DNA of 64,000 bases from Nematopogon swammerdamellus (GCA_946902875.1 OX336351.1:4895761-4959760); one strand, 5' to 3'. Numbered from the stretch's first letter, positions 52,204 through 63,289 are shown. The notes: generated by a model from the letters alone, not told the origin. Made by a program: numbers and translations.

Positions 52204-54365
52204 TACTAGCTTTTGCCCGCGGCTTCGCTCGCGTGAAATTCGTATTTCAAAGGAAGAAAGTAAGTAACTAAGGGCGAGCTGGGTTCAGGTAAACGATAAA
52301 CCGTCTCGAAGAAAGTGAGTAACTTTTTGAGGCCGAAGGCGAAGTTGCGTTCAGGGAGACGATAAACCTTCTCGAAGATAGTAAGTAACTATGGGCGAGG
52401 CCGAAGGCCGAGCTGCGTTCAGGAAGAGGATAAACCATCTTTAAGAAAGTTAGTAACAAAGGGCGAGGCCGAAGGCCGAGCTGCGTTCAGAAAAACGATA
52501 AACCTTCTCGAATACAGTAAGTAACTATGGGCGAGGCCGAAGGCCGAGCTGCGTTCAGGAAGAGGATAACCTTTTCGAAGAAAGTAAGTAACAGAGGGCG
52601 AGGCCGAAGGCTGAGCTGCGTTCAGGAAGACGATAAACCTTTTCGAAGACAGTAAGTAACTATGGGCGAGGCCGAAGGCCGAGCTGCGTTCAGCATGAGG
52701 GTAAAATTTTCGAAGAAAGTAAGTAATAGAGGGTGAGGCCGAAGGCCGAGCTGCGTTCAGGAAAACGATAAACCTTCTCGAAGACAGTAAGTAACTATGG
52801 GCGAGGCCGAAGGCCGAGCTGCGTTCAGGAAGAGGATGACCTTTTCGAAGAAAGTAAGTAACAGAGGGCGAGGCCGAAGGCCGAGCTGCGTTCAGGAAAA
52901 CGATAAACCTTCTCGAAGACAGTAAGTAACTATGGGCGAGGCCGAAGGCCGAGCTGCGTTCAGGAAGAGGATGACCTTTTCGAAGAAAGTAAGTAACAGA
53001 GGGCGAGGCCGAAGGCCGAGCTGCGTTCAGGAAGAAGACAACCTTTTCGAAGAAAGTAAGGAACTATGGGCGAGGCCGAAGGCCGAGCTGCGTTCAGGAT
53101 GAGGGTAAACTTTTCGAAGAAAGTAAGTAACAGAGGCCGAGGTTGATGGCCAAGCTGCGTTCAGAAAAACGATAAACCTTCTCGAATACAGTAAGTAGCT
53201 ATGGGCGAGGCGGAAGGCCGAGCTGCGTTCAGGAAGAGGATAACCTTTTCGAAGAAAGTAAGTAACAGAGGGCGAGGCCGAAGGCTGAGCTGCGTTCAGG
53301 AAGACGATAAACCTTTTCGAAGACAGTAAGTAACTATGGGCGAGGCCGAAGGCCGAGCTGCGTTCAGCATGAGGGTAAACTTTTCGAAGAAAGTAAGTAA
53401 TAGAGGGTGAGGCCGAAGGCCGAGCTGCGTTCAGGAAAACGATAAACCTTCTCGAAGACAGTAAGTAACTATGGGCGAGGCCGAAGGCCGAGCTGCGTTC
53501 AGGAAGAAGACAACCTTTTCGAAGAAAGTAAGGAACTATGGGCGAGGCCGAAGGCCGAGCTGCGTTCAGGATGAGGGTAAACTTTTCGAAGAAAGTAAGT
53601 AACAGAGGCCGAGGTTGATGGCCAAGCTGCGTTCAGAAAAACGATAAACCTTCTCGAATACAGTAAGTAGCTATGGGCGAGGCGGAAGGCCGAGCTGCGT
53701 TCAGGAAGAGGATAACCTTTTCGAAGAAAGTAAGTAACAGAGGGCGAGGCCGAAGGCTGAGCTGCGTTCAGGAAGACGATAAACCTTTTCGAAGACAGTA
53801 AGTAACTATGGGCGAGGCCGAAGGCCGAGCTGCGTTCAGCATGAGGGTAAACTTTTCGAAGAAAGTAAGTAATAGAGGGTGAGGCCGAAGGCCGAGCTGC
53901 GTTCAGGAAAACGATAAACCTTCTCGAAGACAGTAAGTAACTATGGGCGAGGCCGAAGGCCGAGCTGCGTTCAGGAAGAGGATGACCTTTTCGAAGAAAG
54001 TAAGTAACAGAGGGCGAGGCCGAAGGCCGAGCTGCCTTCAGGAAGACGATAAACCTTTTCGAATACAGTAAGTAACTATAGGCGAGGCCGAAGGCCGAGC
54101 TGCATTCACGAAGACGATACATTCTCGAAGACAGTAAGTAACTATGGGCAAGGCCGAAGGCCGAGATGTGTTCAGGAAGAGGATAAACCTTTTCGAAGAA
54201 AGTAAGTAACAAAGAAGTTACTTTCTTCGAGAAGGTTTATGGTCTTCCTGAACGCAGCTCGGCCTTCGGACTCGCCCTCTGTTACTTACATTCTTCGAAA
54301 AGGTTATCCTCTTCCTGAACGCAGCTCGGCCTTCGGCCTCGCCCTCTGTTACTTACTTTCTTAAA
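52204..54365 (+). repeat. Large 60-bp minisatellite (family D) with higher-order repeats
   Basis: Starts with the family end actagcttttgcccgcggct. About 33 forward units follow, each with gcgaggccgaaggccgagct and gcgttcagg. Neighbouring units alternate between two types (gaagaaagtaagtaacagag and gaagacagtaagtaactatg), giving a dimer of about 118 bp. A block with the private variant gaggttgatggccaagct recurs at 53141 and 53613, a 472-bp (8-unit) duplication. At 54193-54230 the array inverts (gtaagtaac / gttacttt) and ends with two or three reverse units. The 237-codon frame at 53499-54212 merely reads the array. Confidence 0.92.
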
Positions 54366-55081
54366 GACTAGCTTTTGCCGGTCGATTATTTCATTTTCTC
54401 ACCCATTCTCAAGCGTGTCTTCCTAAAATCCTGAAAAATATACGCATCTCTTGGTGTCTTCGGTCTTACACCGTAAATATTCGAATGCCCGTGGGCGCCG
54501 TCGGACTACGCCTCTGCGTTAGTCTGGCACGCGCCATATGTCGAGCTTCCCATAAAAAAATGGTGCTGCAAGTTCAAGTTCTTTTTACTCTAGTACTTTT
54601 GGTTTACCTTGTATCCATTTCTCGGCACAGCGTTTTGGTCAGAAAAAAATTCCATGACCGAGAAATGGCCGAGAATTAATTAATAACCTACCTATTTTCG
54701 GCGACTTTTCTAAATTATAAAAGTAGAAAATCGTTCTATATTTCGGCCAAGACCGTAGAAGGTACATAGACCGACAACAAGCATATTATTTACCCATCCT
54801 TCGGCCACGTGGCCCATAAACGGCAATGAAGGGTCTAGTTTTCGACCAAGACCGTATAGACCAGTCATATCTGACACTAAAAAAATCGCTAAAATCGCAA
54901 ACTAACGGCTAGTTCTGATTTTTAAACGGTTTTATTTAGTTTGACTCCGCATAATTGTTTGCTTCTATCTTTGTTTCAAATCTTGCGACAACTTTTTCAA
55001 CTACTTCTACTGAACCGATTTTTATGAAACTTTGCACACACATTGAGTTCTCGTGACAATACAATACTATGATAATTTCAA
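54366..55081. other. Unassigned DNA
   Basis: Opens with gactagcttttgccgg, a scrap of family D/E. 54500-54560 shares a gcgccatatgtcg block with 43120-43150. tcggcc and cggcca motifs recur at 54600-54860. No gene. Confidence 0.4.
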
Positions 55082-55731
55082 CTTGGTAACGTTGGTCTGA
55101 TGATGGAGTCAGGAGGTGGACAGTGGAACTCTTCAACCGTTACTAGTAGCCCCCTCGAGTTTGGGCTCATTTGGTTAGTTTGGACGAGTGTCCCATACTT
55201 CTACCAATACACTTGGTGACGAGGGTCTGATGATGGAGTCAGAAGGTGTACAGTGGAACTCTTCAATCGTTACTAGTAACCCCCTCGAGTTTGAGGTCAT
55301 TTGGTTGGTTTGGATGAGTGTCCCATACTTCTACCAATACACTTGGTGACGAGGGTCTGATGATGGAGTCAGGAGGTGTACAGTGGAACTCTTCAACCGT
55401 TACTAGTAACCCCCTCGAGTTTAGGCTCATTTGGTTGGTTTGGACATGTGTCCCATACTTCTACCAATACACTTGGTGACGAGTGTCTGATGATGGAGTC
55501 AGGAGGTGTACAGTGGAATTCTTCAACCGTTACTAGTAACCCCCTCGAGTTTGGGCTCATTTGGTTTGTTTGGACGAGTGTCCCATACTTCTACCAATAC
55601 ACTTGGTGACGAGGGTCTAATGATGGAGTCAGGAGGTGGACAGTGGAACTCTTCAACTGTTACTAGTAACCCCCTCGAGTTTGGGCTCATTTGGTTGGTT
55701 TGGATGAGTGTCCCATAGTTCTACCAATACA
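55082..55731 (+). repeat. Tandem array, five copies of a 130-bp unit
   Basis: cttggtgacgagggtctgat marks starts at 55082, 55212, 55342, 55472 and 55602, with a partial sixth at 55732. Copies are more than 95 percent alike by eye. The 130-bp period shifts frame every copy, so the open frames here are not genes. Confidence 0.92.
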
Positions 55732-56429
55732 CTTGGTGACGAGGGTGACGACATGGAATGATAAAAAATCATAGTTTAGAAAAAGATAGATAAATGTTTG
55801 AATGTTCCCTAAAGTAATTTGAAAGAAATCTGTGTTTAAAAAGACGTTTGTGCGAGACTTATGATAATGTGCGGGCCGTTGTTGTTGGGTGCGGATTTGT
55901 CCTTGTACCGAGATGTTGTGTTTGTGTATAATAATAATTAATAAGTATAAAGTTCTTATGATAAAGTGCGGACTCTACAGCGATACGAAATGAGACGTGG
56001 TGTTTTGTATAAGACGGTCGTGTGTGAAGATATACATAACCGTAAACAGCGGGCGGCGTGTGTTAATGAGGGATTTCACTGTAAAGTGCGGGCGTGTGTT
56101 AGAATTTACGAATTCACGATATTCTGCGGACATGTGTGTAAAGGCACATTCACTTCAAAGTGCGGTCGTTGTGTATATTAAGTAAAATATTACTATAATA
56201 TGCGGTCCGACCGCACTTTCTCGGAGGTCCGCACGAGCCGCATTTTTGTCACGTTTTTTGAATTAGCATAGCTCTGTCGCACGCGATTGTACTGAAAATC
56301 CGTATAGAGTGGTGAGTGTGTAAAAGACAGCACTAGAAATAATTACCTGTTACACTCCTCTAACTCTTCGGGAAGACCGAGACCGCACAATCCGCAAATT
56401 TGTACAGGTCGGCACTTTCGGTAATTCGT
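55732..56429 (+). repeat. Diverged GTGCGG-anchored repeats
   Basis: Five blocks with gtgcgg (about 55870, 55966, 56086, 56160 and 56201) and nearby cactgtaaagtgcggg or cacttcaaagtgcggtc. They appear to be decayed relatives of 51600-52140, so the two regions flank the D array and the 130-bp array. No gene. Confidence 0.5.
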
Positions 56430-56655
56430 AAACAAGGGTGTGTGTGTGTGTGTGTGTGTGCGCGTGCGTGCGTGCGTGCGTATATATATGTATACAATTG
56501 GTTTCTCGGAAACCGCTCTAACGATTTGGATGAAATTTATACTAAATTTCATGAAATTTAGATAATTTTCACTAAAAAAAAGATAATGTTATTTTTTTTA
56601 GTTTATCTATATATGTGTAGACGGCGAGCGAAGCTCGGTCGCCCAGGTACTAAAA
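56430..56655 (+). repeat. (GT)n/(GTGC)n microsatellite and short repeat end
   Basis: gtgtgtgtgtgtgtgtgtgtg, then cgtgcgtgcgtgcgtgcgta and tatatatat. After it ggtttctcggaaaccgctct and gcgagcgaagctcggtcgcc, which looks like the end of a short interspersed element. Confidence 0.65.
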
Positions 56656-56974
56656 GATTAACATAAAATCCTGTAAGCTCAGGACAGAAACCTGAGCACT
56701 AATAAAAATGCAGTGAATTTTTAAAACTTTCAATTACAAACTTGGCTCAAGCGCGCGCGAACACCGCATCGCGCGATGTGTTCTGCGAATTTGCTGACAT
56801 GTCACCTCAAGAGCGAGGAAGGAGAGGTGAATAAAATTGTGCATTCCATATTTTAAAATTGGAATATTTGAATTTGATTAAAAAAAATAGGGATTAACTG
56901 TTTCAGTGTAAACATCACTCGCTAACGTCACAATATTTTTATACACATTTATGTGTATAAAAATATACACATAA
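56656..56974. other. No gene seen
   Basis: Contains an inverted repeat at about 56939-56975 (ttttatacacattt / aatatacacataaatg) and no coding signals. Confidence 0.45.
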
Positions 56975-57200
56975 ATGTACAGTGTGGGACCGGTGATTAT
57001 AACAAATTGCCCCACTGCATCTCTCTCCGTGCATGTGATAATGACAAGATGTCGTGCATTAAGGGCGGCCTCGGCTGTGTTCTCCTCTGGTCCTTTATAG
57101 CCAGCAATTCAATCCGGTATAATACCTTCACGGAGTTGATATTGGCTGGTCGGAGCATGTGCTCTAGCCCCTCTGACTCAGCCACACATAATGGATCGCA
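56975..57200 (+). mobile_element. Family B head fused to a family C tail
   Basis: 56978-57065 is a family B head (tgtgggaccggtgatt, cccactgcatctctctccg, aagatgtcgtgcattaaggg). It passes directly into the family C end (cctcggctgtgttctcctct, atattggctggtcggagcat, ccctctgactcagcc). This is a second type of head/tail combination. Confidence 0.6.
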
Positions 57201-57239
57201 AACAAAGCGGTGTAGGCAGAAACGACAAATCTGAGGCGT

Positions 57240-57545
57240 TTTTTTTTATGGAAACTGACACAGTTGGCTACATCACCTACAACATCCGTGATGTCAGCCC
57301 ATAACACCGGGTGAACTTGGTGCCACGTCAGTGCTTCCCTTCGGTCGTGCCGGCTACACTGAACTGGATGGAAAACACAACCGACCTTTCATCCAGTGGG
57401 GTGGTAGCAACCGGGGCGGGTTAAACCCTACCACCTAGTAATATAAGAAGAGAGTCATATTCCATAGTCGCCTTTTACGACATACACGGGGAGAGATGCA
57501 GTGGGTCTATTCTTTTAAAGTACCGGCCCCACACGGTACACGTTT
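57240..57545 (-). mobile_element. Chimeric SINE: family B head, family A body
   Basis: Inverse copy. T run at 57240, A tail and body, then the junction aatataagaagagagtcata and the complete B head to the right (gccttttacgacatacacgg, aagtaccggccccacacgg). Confidence 0.85.
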
Positions 57546-57588
57546 TCTGCAATCACAGTTTGGTTTATTTCTAATCTACGAAACGAAC

Positions 57589-57878
57589 CACAGAGCATCG
57601 AATACCGCGCGCGCCCACTCCTAGAGACGCCCTGAGCACGATTTCCCTACAACGCCGTTGAAGCCTGTGGGCGTGGCCTATGACTTACATATGTGTGTTG
57701 TGCGTGTGCATTTGTTTTGTGCGTGTGCCTAACTTGCTCCTCTTTGTGTGTAGTGTCGATACTAACACACACACACACATACGAAGCGCTAGCAGCTCTG
57801 CGTACAGTTGTTGGGTTTCAAATATTATCGCTTAGGGCGTCTCTAGGAGGGGGCGCGCGTGGTATTCGATGCTCTGTG
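57589..57878. mobile_element. MITE with about 48-bp inverted ends
   Basis: Left cacagagcatcgaataccgc with cgcgcccactcctagagacg. Right is its inverse ending gcatgctctgtg-like at 57878, with a few mismatches. 290 bp, non-coding, with a (CA)n run inside. Confidence 0.75.
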
Positions 57879-57884
57879 ATACAT

Positions 57885-58205
57885 ACCATATGCTATATAT
57901 ATATATCCCGACAATCGGGGTAAGCAGAGTAATCGGTGAAGTACTCTTGTAACAGCGAAACACCGACCACCACGTTTGGCAATGTATCAGGACCAGATAA
58001 CTATCAAGCAGCAAGTAAGGCGCGATGACCCACCTGCTGCATGACTGGGTGGAACGACCGTGTCAAGGTGAGAGGTGGCTACCTGTCGCTCTTTAGCACG
58101 GCACCTTGTCCTTATCTCTTAGTCGTCTTTCACGATATGCACAGGGAGAGATGCAGTGGGGCTATTATTTTTAAGTACCGACCCACACGGTACGGTACGA
58201 GAAAA
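57885..58205 (-). repeat. Retroposon family B, nearly full length
   Basis: Inverse copy directly after the MITE. A (TA)n tail, cccgacaatcggggtaagca, then the head at the right (cgtctttcacgatatgcaca, aagtaccgacccacacgg). Confidence 0.75.
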
Positions 58206-58705
58206 TAATAAAATTGATAAAAATAAAATTTACAAATAAACAGTTATATTCGACGTGTCGCATGTTCGCGCCAAGCTTGGAATGGCGCCAGCGCGCCACA
58301 GGGCAGAAGGTAACAGGCGCATTACATGTCGTTAAAGGGTCGAGTTTATGACAGGGTTCCGGGGCAGTTTGCCACCGATTACTATGCGTGAACTCGCCCC
58401 GAACGAGTAACGGGCCCCACGCTTCTTCATGCTATTTGAATAAATCAAAAATATCGGCCCTGTAAATTGCCTTCGGAGTCTAAATAGCCGAACATGATAC
58501 GATACATAAATTTGATGTTTACTCACGTATTTGGTTTTTATTGTAATGCGTATGATCTAGATCAGGGACCTCGTAAACTTGGATCAATTCGTGTTTTATT
58601 ACTGCAGGTGTGGAGGAGTTTTTTTTTTCGAGGTAATTTTCGTGAACGACTGTGTGTGTATAAAGTTGGACGTTATTTTCAGTTATTGCTTATTTGAAGT
58701 TAATG
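58206..58705. other. No gene seen
   Basis: Mixed composition. Short frames on both strands without features. Confidence 0.4.
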
Positions 58706-59042
58706 AAGGGTGTGGGGCTGGTACTTAAAAAGAATAGCCCCACTGCATCTCTCCCCGTGCATGTCGTAAAAGGCGACTAAGGGATAAGGACAAGATACCG
58801 TGCTAAAGGGCGACAGGCTCGCCACCTCTCACTTTGGTACGGTACTTCCACCAAGTCATGCAGCAGGTGGTTCTTCGTGCCTTACTTGCTGCTTGATCGA
58901 TCGATGTCTTGTTCGAATACTTTGCGAAACGTGCTGGTCGGTGTTGTGCTGTAATTTAGCAGAGTTCTTGCAGCACAACACCGATTGCTCTGCTTACCCC
59001 GATTGTCGGGATTCAGCGTGTGTGATATGTATCTATGTATGA
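58706..59042 (+). repeat. Retroposon family B, full-length reference copy
   Basis: The cleanest copy. Head gtgtggggctggtacttaaa, cccactgcatctctccccg and aaaaggcgactaagggataa. Body gcagcaggtggttcttcgtg, gcttgatcgatcgatg and gctggtcggtgttgtgctg. End ccccgattgtcgggattcag plus gtatctatgtatg. About 335 bp. Confidence 0.8.
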
Positions 59043-59194
59043 AGGGTTGTTGAACTGTTCGAGTGCAGTACCTACTGTATTTAATTTTAATGTTAACATT
59101 TTTAAGTGTATGTGTTTTTAAGAAAATCTAAAATCTAATTAATTTATTAATAAGAACATATACAAACACAACATTAATATTGTGTTTGTACATT

Positions 59195-59485
59195 ATCATG
59201 AATAAAGGGCTGTATCTCTTGAACCATAATAGGTAGCACGTTGAAATTTTCACAGAATATGTGTTATTATGGCCGATATAACAAATAAGAAAAAATATAA
59301 AATAAGAAACAGTGAAAAATTCACGGGCGTCCCCGAATACAAGAAACTAAAAAGTGTATGCGCGCCATCTACCGAAAAGAGTATGAAGCATTTTAACTAA
59401 TACATATATGGCGTGAGTAGCGCTAACTATGACATGGCGATACGGAACCCTCGAGTTCGACTCGCACTTGGCCGGTTTTTTTAGG
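59195..59485 (+). repeat. Interspersed family J copy
   Basis: ttgaaccataataggtagca and ggcgatacggaaccctcgag, with cgactcgcacttggccggtt at the end. A further J-like start (agggtttccctagcc) follows at about 59480-59560. 59043-59194 is AT-rich without a gene. Confidence 0.65.
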
Positions 59486-59829
59486 GTTTCCCTAGCCAGC
59501 TACGCTGTCAGGGACCCTTATAAATTCGGCCACGTATATGTCCGTCCGTCCGACTGTCTGTGTGACAACACACACGCACTGTCCGATATTGTTACTCCGA
59601 AAGTTAAAGTTCAATAAATTTAAAAACAATTAATAAAGTAATCCATTTTAGAACTTACAGCACGAAAACTATTTTGATGTTTATATCTTTTACGGTTCTT
59701 GAGAAAATAACATTAATTTATACGTTAGAGTCAGGTATATGGGTTTATTACCGTGGTTGTTAGACATTATTTTTAAACACAACAGCTTTACTCGAGGTTC
59801 TTCACGAGCTATGTGGCACACATAGCAGC

Positions 59830-60306
59830 AGAAAAGCACTGATACCTCACGAAAAGACATCTCAACCCGTGCAACGCGCCGACAGACAGAGAGCATTTTT
59901 ACCGTACGTCCGTGGACTGACGGATAAAATAGGGAGGAGACTGAAGAAACTCAGCATCGGCACCGTGTTTACTCCCTACAAAAAAGTATCCCAGATGCTA
60001 CGCTCGGTAAAGGACAAGTTGCCTCTCCAGTCTGCCGGCGTGTACCAAATCCCATGTAGCTGTGGAAAGTCATACATCGGGCAGACGAAGAGGAGCGTAG
60101 CGACGCGGGTCTCGGAGCACATACGAGCGGCGAGACAACTGGACTCCAACAAATCGGTAGTGTGCGATCACATGGACTCCGGAACGAACCATTGGATTAG
60201 ATTCGATCAGGTCAAAATTCTTACGACTGAAACACGACACGTCCCACGTCTCGTCCGAGAGTCCATCGAAATCAAGAAGCACGATAACTTCAACCGACAC
60301 CTTTAA
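59830..60306 (+). pseudogene. GIY-YIG endonuclease domain of a Penelope-like element
   Basis: The frame is open back to the left inverted end. The GTG at 59869 is not a real start; the domain is a truncated remainder. Counting from that GTG, the GIY-YIG core is GVYQIPCSCGKSYIGQT (residues 57-73). The catalytic Arg is probably Arg80, with His84 next to it, and Glu131 in the VRESIEI motif is the likely metal ligand. The Cys63/Cys65 pair and His101 fit the Penelope zinc-binding pattern. The frame stops at 60306 after NFNRHL. The endonuclease residues are intact, but without the reverse transcriptase it cannot move itself. Confidence 0.85.
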
Positions 60307-60540
60307 GTTGTCGCCGATGTGGAACCCAGTCATAGCGCCGCTTAAGAGAAGAAGACACGACGGAGGCGACCAGCTGGAAGTGGACACCGTCAGCGCCTTT
60401 TGTCTCTCCGCCGAGATCCGGAACGCACCTGAACCCTCGTCTACGGAAACTACCCGCACTGGCCACAGCTACAATCTTCGTCAACGGCTGACGAAGATTT
60501 GACAGTTCTCTGCCAATCGTCGCACCAGGCAGAGTGCTCA

Positions 60541-60576
60541 TGAAGATGGGCCATACGCTTGGCCCGAAACGTCGAG
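60541..60576 (+). ncRNA. Possible hammerhead-ribozyme relic
   Basis: gctcatgaagat, then stem GGGCC (60549-60553 region) / GGCCC around atacgctt, then GAAACGTC and gagc. GCTC and GAGC can pair as an outer stem, giving the order stem I, core, stem II, GAAA. The core reads CTCATGA against CUGAUGA, so activity is doubtful. Hammerheads are known in Penelope-like ends. Confidence 0.35.
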
Positions 60577-60634
60577 CCACATAGCTCGTGAAGAACCGTG
60601 AGTAAAGCTGTTGTGTTTAAAAATAATGTAGTCA

Positions 60635-61439
60635 GGTACTTTACACAATCACTGTTTTCCGCACGCTATTACTGCCGACACCAAGCATAGGTACAGTTTC
60701 CTCGCAGCAAGTAATATTAGCATGGACGGCCTAACCTTAGGCGAACACACGTACGCACACAAATGCATTTCTCGAATACAAATGCTTGACATGCACCTAT
60801 ACATGGCCTGAGCACTACTACACTCGCAGAATTTTATGCTCACCGTCATGCGTGAATGTATTTGTACGCCTCAGGTTAGAACGAACGACCTATAATGTGT
60901 GTCGAGCTTTAGAAAGAGACAAACCGGTTCGTGAGCCGGTACGACACCTGAAAGCCTTTTTTAATCCTGCCAATCCCTCACTCCTGCAATCCTATGCTCC
61001 TTCTCCCGGAGTGAACCAACTGAAGCCAATATTCGTTTGGTCGATTATGTAATTTGGTAGCTCAGTGGTAATAGTGTAGGGTTTGTATTTTTTGACCATG
61101 GGTTCGTGTCTCTCAATTTTTTTTTGGTTTTTTGCAATGTTAGGGTGTTTAAATTTTTTTAGGGTGTTTAGGTTTTTTTATAACCACCTAAAAGCTTTAT
61201 TTTCGGAATACAAACGTAACAAAAAAGACATGCACCGCCTCAACACTAGGTTAGGGTTAATATATAGAATATATTAACCCTGGTTATTTTTTTTAAACCA
61301 CCAAAACATCATTAAAACTAACTAACATGCACCGCCTATTACATGCAAGGAGTAGGATTATAGGACTTAGGGATTCGCAGGATTGAAAAAGGCTTTCAGG
61401 AGGCGGACCGTTGTTGAGCGTCGTCTCTGTCTCACGAAC
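60635..61439. other. Unassigned DNA with a tRNA-like scrap
   Basis: 61050-61115 has tttggtagctcagtggtaat and gggttcgtgtctc, a decayed tRNA-like A-box and B-box. 61225-61300 has an imperfect palindrome on agggttaatat / atattaaccct and shares caccgcctcaaca and accctggttattttttt with 8020-8060. No gene. Confidence 0.45.
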
Positions 61440-61495
61440 TCGCACGTCGTCTCTGTGCGACAGGGACGACGCTCTACAGCCCGATGTTGAACTGT
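61440..61495 (+). repeat. Fragment of the 296-bp repeat unit
   Basis: gtctctgtgcgacagggacg and acgctctacagcccg match the start of the units at 38924 and 39220. 61496-61855 after it is AT-rich without a gene. Confidence 0.65.
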
Positions 61496-61857
61496 GCGTG
61501 AATTTTGCGAATGCAAAACTTTACATAAATTATTATTAATAATATACTAAAGGTAACCGAGAACACAAAATTATAATTATTATATGTAATAATATGGCCG
61601 CCCTATTTAATCAGACAAAATCTGATATCTGACTATCAAGTAATAAACCTTAATTTGTGAAGTAGCAGAGCTTCCAAGCCCTTCCACCCACATTTAAAAA
61701 ACGAGTTATCTAGAAATTTCACCGCGTCTACAAAATCAAGAAATACGAGAGGAATTGTTGTTAGCTTTTGTTTCTAGTAAACGCGCGTGTAGCGCGGGAA
61801 TTCCGGCCGGAAAATTCGGTGAGTATATCTTCAGGAAGACCACTATTGACCATATTG

Positions 61858-62515
61858 CTTTTTTTATGTAATCCGGTATGAGTGGCTGAGTCGGAGGGGC
61901 CAAAGCACACGCTGCGACCAGCCAATATCACCTCGGAGAAGGTAGGTGCCATACCGGAGACTTCCCTGGATCTTTGGCTATACTCGACTAGAAGAGAACA
62001 CAACCGAGGCTGCTATGCGGCCATTTTACATTCAGTACCGGTGGTGCCAACCCAGTGGGCTAAAATTTGAGCCTACCAATAGTAATGGGGCAAGGGAAGG
62101 GACCTACCTAGTTTTACACCGGTTCCAAACGGTGAAGCAGCAGGGTGTAGGTATGCACGTAAATTTTTTGACGTGATAACGTCACGTCTTATAAATTGAT
62201 GAACACCGGCTGCACGCACGAAAAAGTGTCACGTTCCATCTGAGCCTGTGTGTGCAAGCGAGAGCGCGTAACAAGCGATACAGAGGCACAATCGGCCCAA
62301 TTTCAAATTTAGAATATTCATGTACAAGTACCAGGGCAGCAGAAACTCAAAGTAGTCTTACTACCTTTATGACGTTATCACGTAAAACTATCGTCCGTAA
62401 ACCGACTTTACAGACAACCAATTTTTCTTCAGAAAAAACTCATTGGTCGACCGGATTCGAACCTCGTACCTCTCGCATGAGAAGCCGGTGCCCAAACCAC
62501 TCGGCCACCCGCCGC
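61858..62515 (-). mobile_element. Family C SINE interrupted by a palindromic insert
   Basis: The tail side (atgtaatccggtatgagtgg) is at the left. The tRNA head (gaacctcgtacctctcgcat, gagaagccggtgcccaaacc, actcggccacc) is at 62455-62510, with a perfect B-box. Between body and head, 62150-62430 holds an extra segment whose ends are inverted repeats (acgtgataacgtca near 62169 and tgacgttatcacgt near 62370). The same extra segment is in 15756-16345. Confidence 0.65.
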
Positions 62516-62520
62516 TTTCC

Positions 62521-62712
62521 CTTCTTACCATACTAGGTGATAGGGTTTAACTAGGTCGGATTAGTAACCTAGCACTGAATGAAAGGTCGAAACGGCTATG
62601 TAAATAGTTCGTGTTCTCTGTCTAGTTCAGTGTAGCCGGCGCGACCAAAGGGAAGCACTGACATGGCACCTAGTACAACAATGAGTTATGGGCTGACAGT
62701 CAGTATCGATAA
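62521..62712 (+). mobile_element. Family A SINE fragment
   Basis: tgatagggtttaactaggtc, aaggtcgaaacggctatgt, gaagcactgacatggcacct and atgggctgacagtcagtat. The tail has a deletion. Confidence 0.75.
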
Positions 62713-63289
62713 ATAAATATTTATTATTACCATATTTTTCAGAACAAATAAATGTTCCAAACAAGAAGTGCCAACATTTCACCCCGCCAATAAAATACCG
62801 ATGTTTTGTCTCGCTCGACCTAAATAACAAAGGAGCTGTAAAGCTGGATCCCGGCTGAAACTAAAAGATGGTTGACTAAAAGAAAATAAAACGGGCGAAC
62901 TATCGAGAATGCGACTTCTGAAATACTCATTCGATCCCCGACGCCCTCGCGACGGCTTAAATGTTTTCATTAACATAATTTTTCTAGATGGAAAAGATAT
63001 TTCCAGTGGCTTCGGCTGAATTTCCGAATCTATAGGCCGGGAGATGGAGGAATCAAACTACGTTATAGGGCCCTGGCCAAGTCACCGCGTACAAGTGTTT
63101 TCTGACTTCTGCGACTTGGGTGACTTCAAAAGGCGTGGAAGCCAAATTTATCCGATGACTTTTTCGTCCGCCTCATAATTGCATTGTAGCTGCCTCAGAT
63201 TTCCTAGTGTGAAATATATGTATTCATATAGTAACAAAAACAGATATAACAATTTACAAGTAAATAATATTAAATATCTCTATAACTAA
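62713..63289. other. Single-copy-looking sequence, no gene
   Basis: 62820-63200 has balanced composition and no match elsewhere in the window. It could be host regulatory or intronic DNA. 63205-63289 is AT-rich. Confidence 0.4.

Larger units (their letters stand above)
59758..60634 (+). mobile_element. Internally deleted Penelope-like element
   Basis: About 57-bp inverted ends: acattatttttaaacacaac, agctttactcgaggttcttc at 59758-59814, and the inverse at 60578-60634 with three or so mismatches. Between them lies only the C-terminal GIY-YIG endonuclease part of the Penelope protein and a 3' untranslated segment. The reverse transcriptase is deleted. Inverted pLTR-like ends and the GIY-YIG domain are the hallmarks of this class. 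Confidence 0.85.

Noticed and set aside
53499..54212. 237-codon minus-strand frame
   Set aside because: Produced by the 60-bp family D minisatellite; the period of about 59-60 keeps a frame open by chance.
55376..55718. Frames in the 130-bp array
   Set aside because: The 130-bp period is not a multiple of three, so the frame changes in every copy.
59869..59871. Translation start of the Penelope endonuclease frame
   Set aside because: The codon is GTG and the frame is open upstream into the inverted end, so this is the internal part of a truncated protein.
62455..62510. Functional tRNA gene
   Set aside because: The tRNA-like part has a perfect B-box but the rest does not close into a cloverleaf with an acceptor stem. 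It is the head of a SINE, as are 16375-16435, 26832-26890 and 29755-29815.
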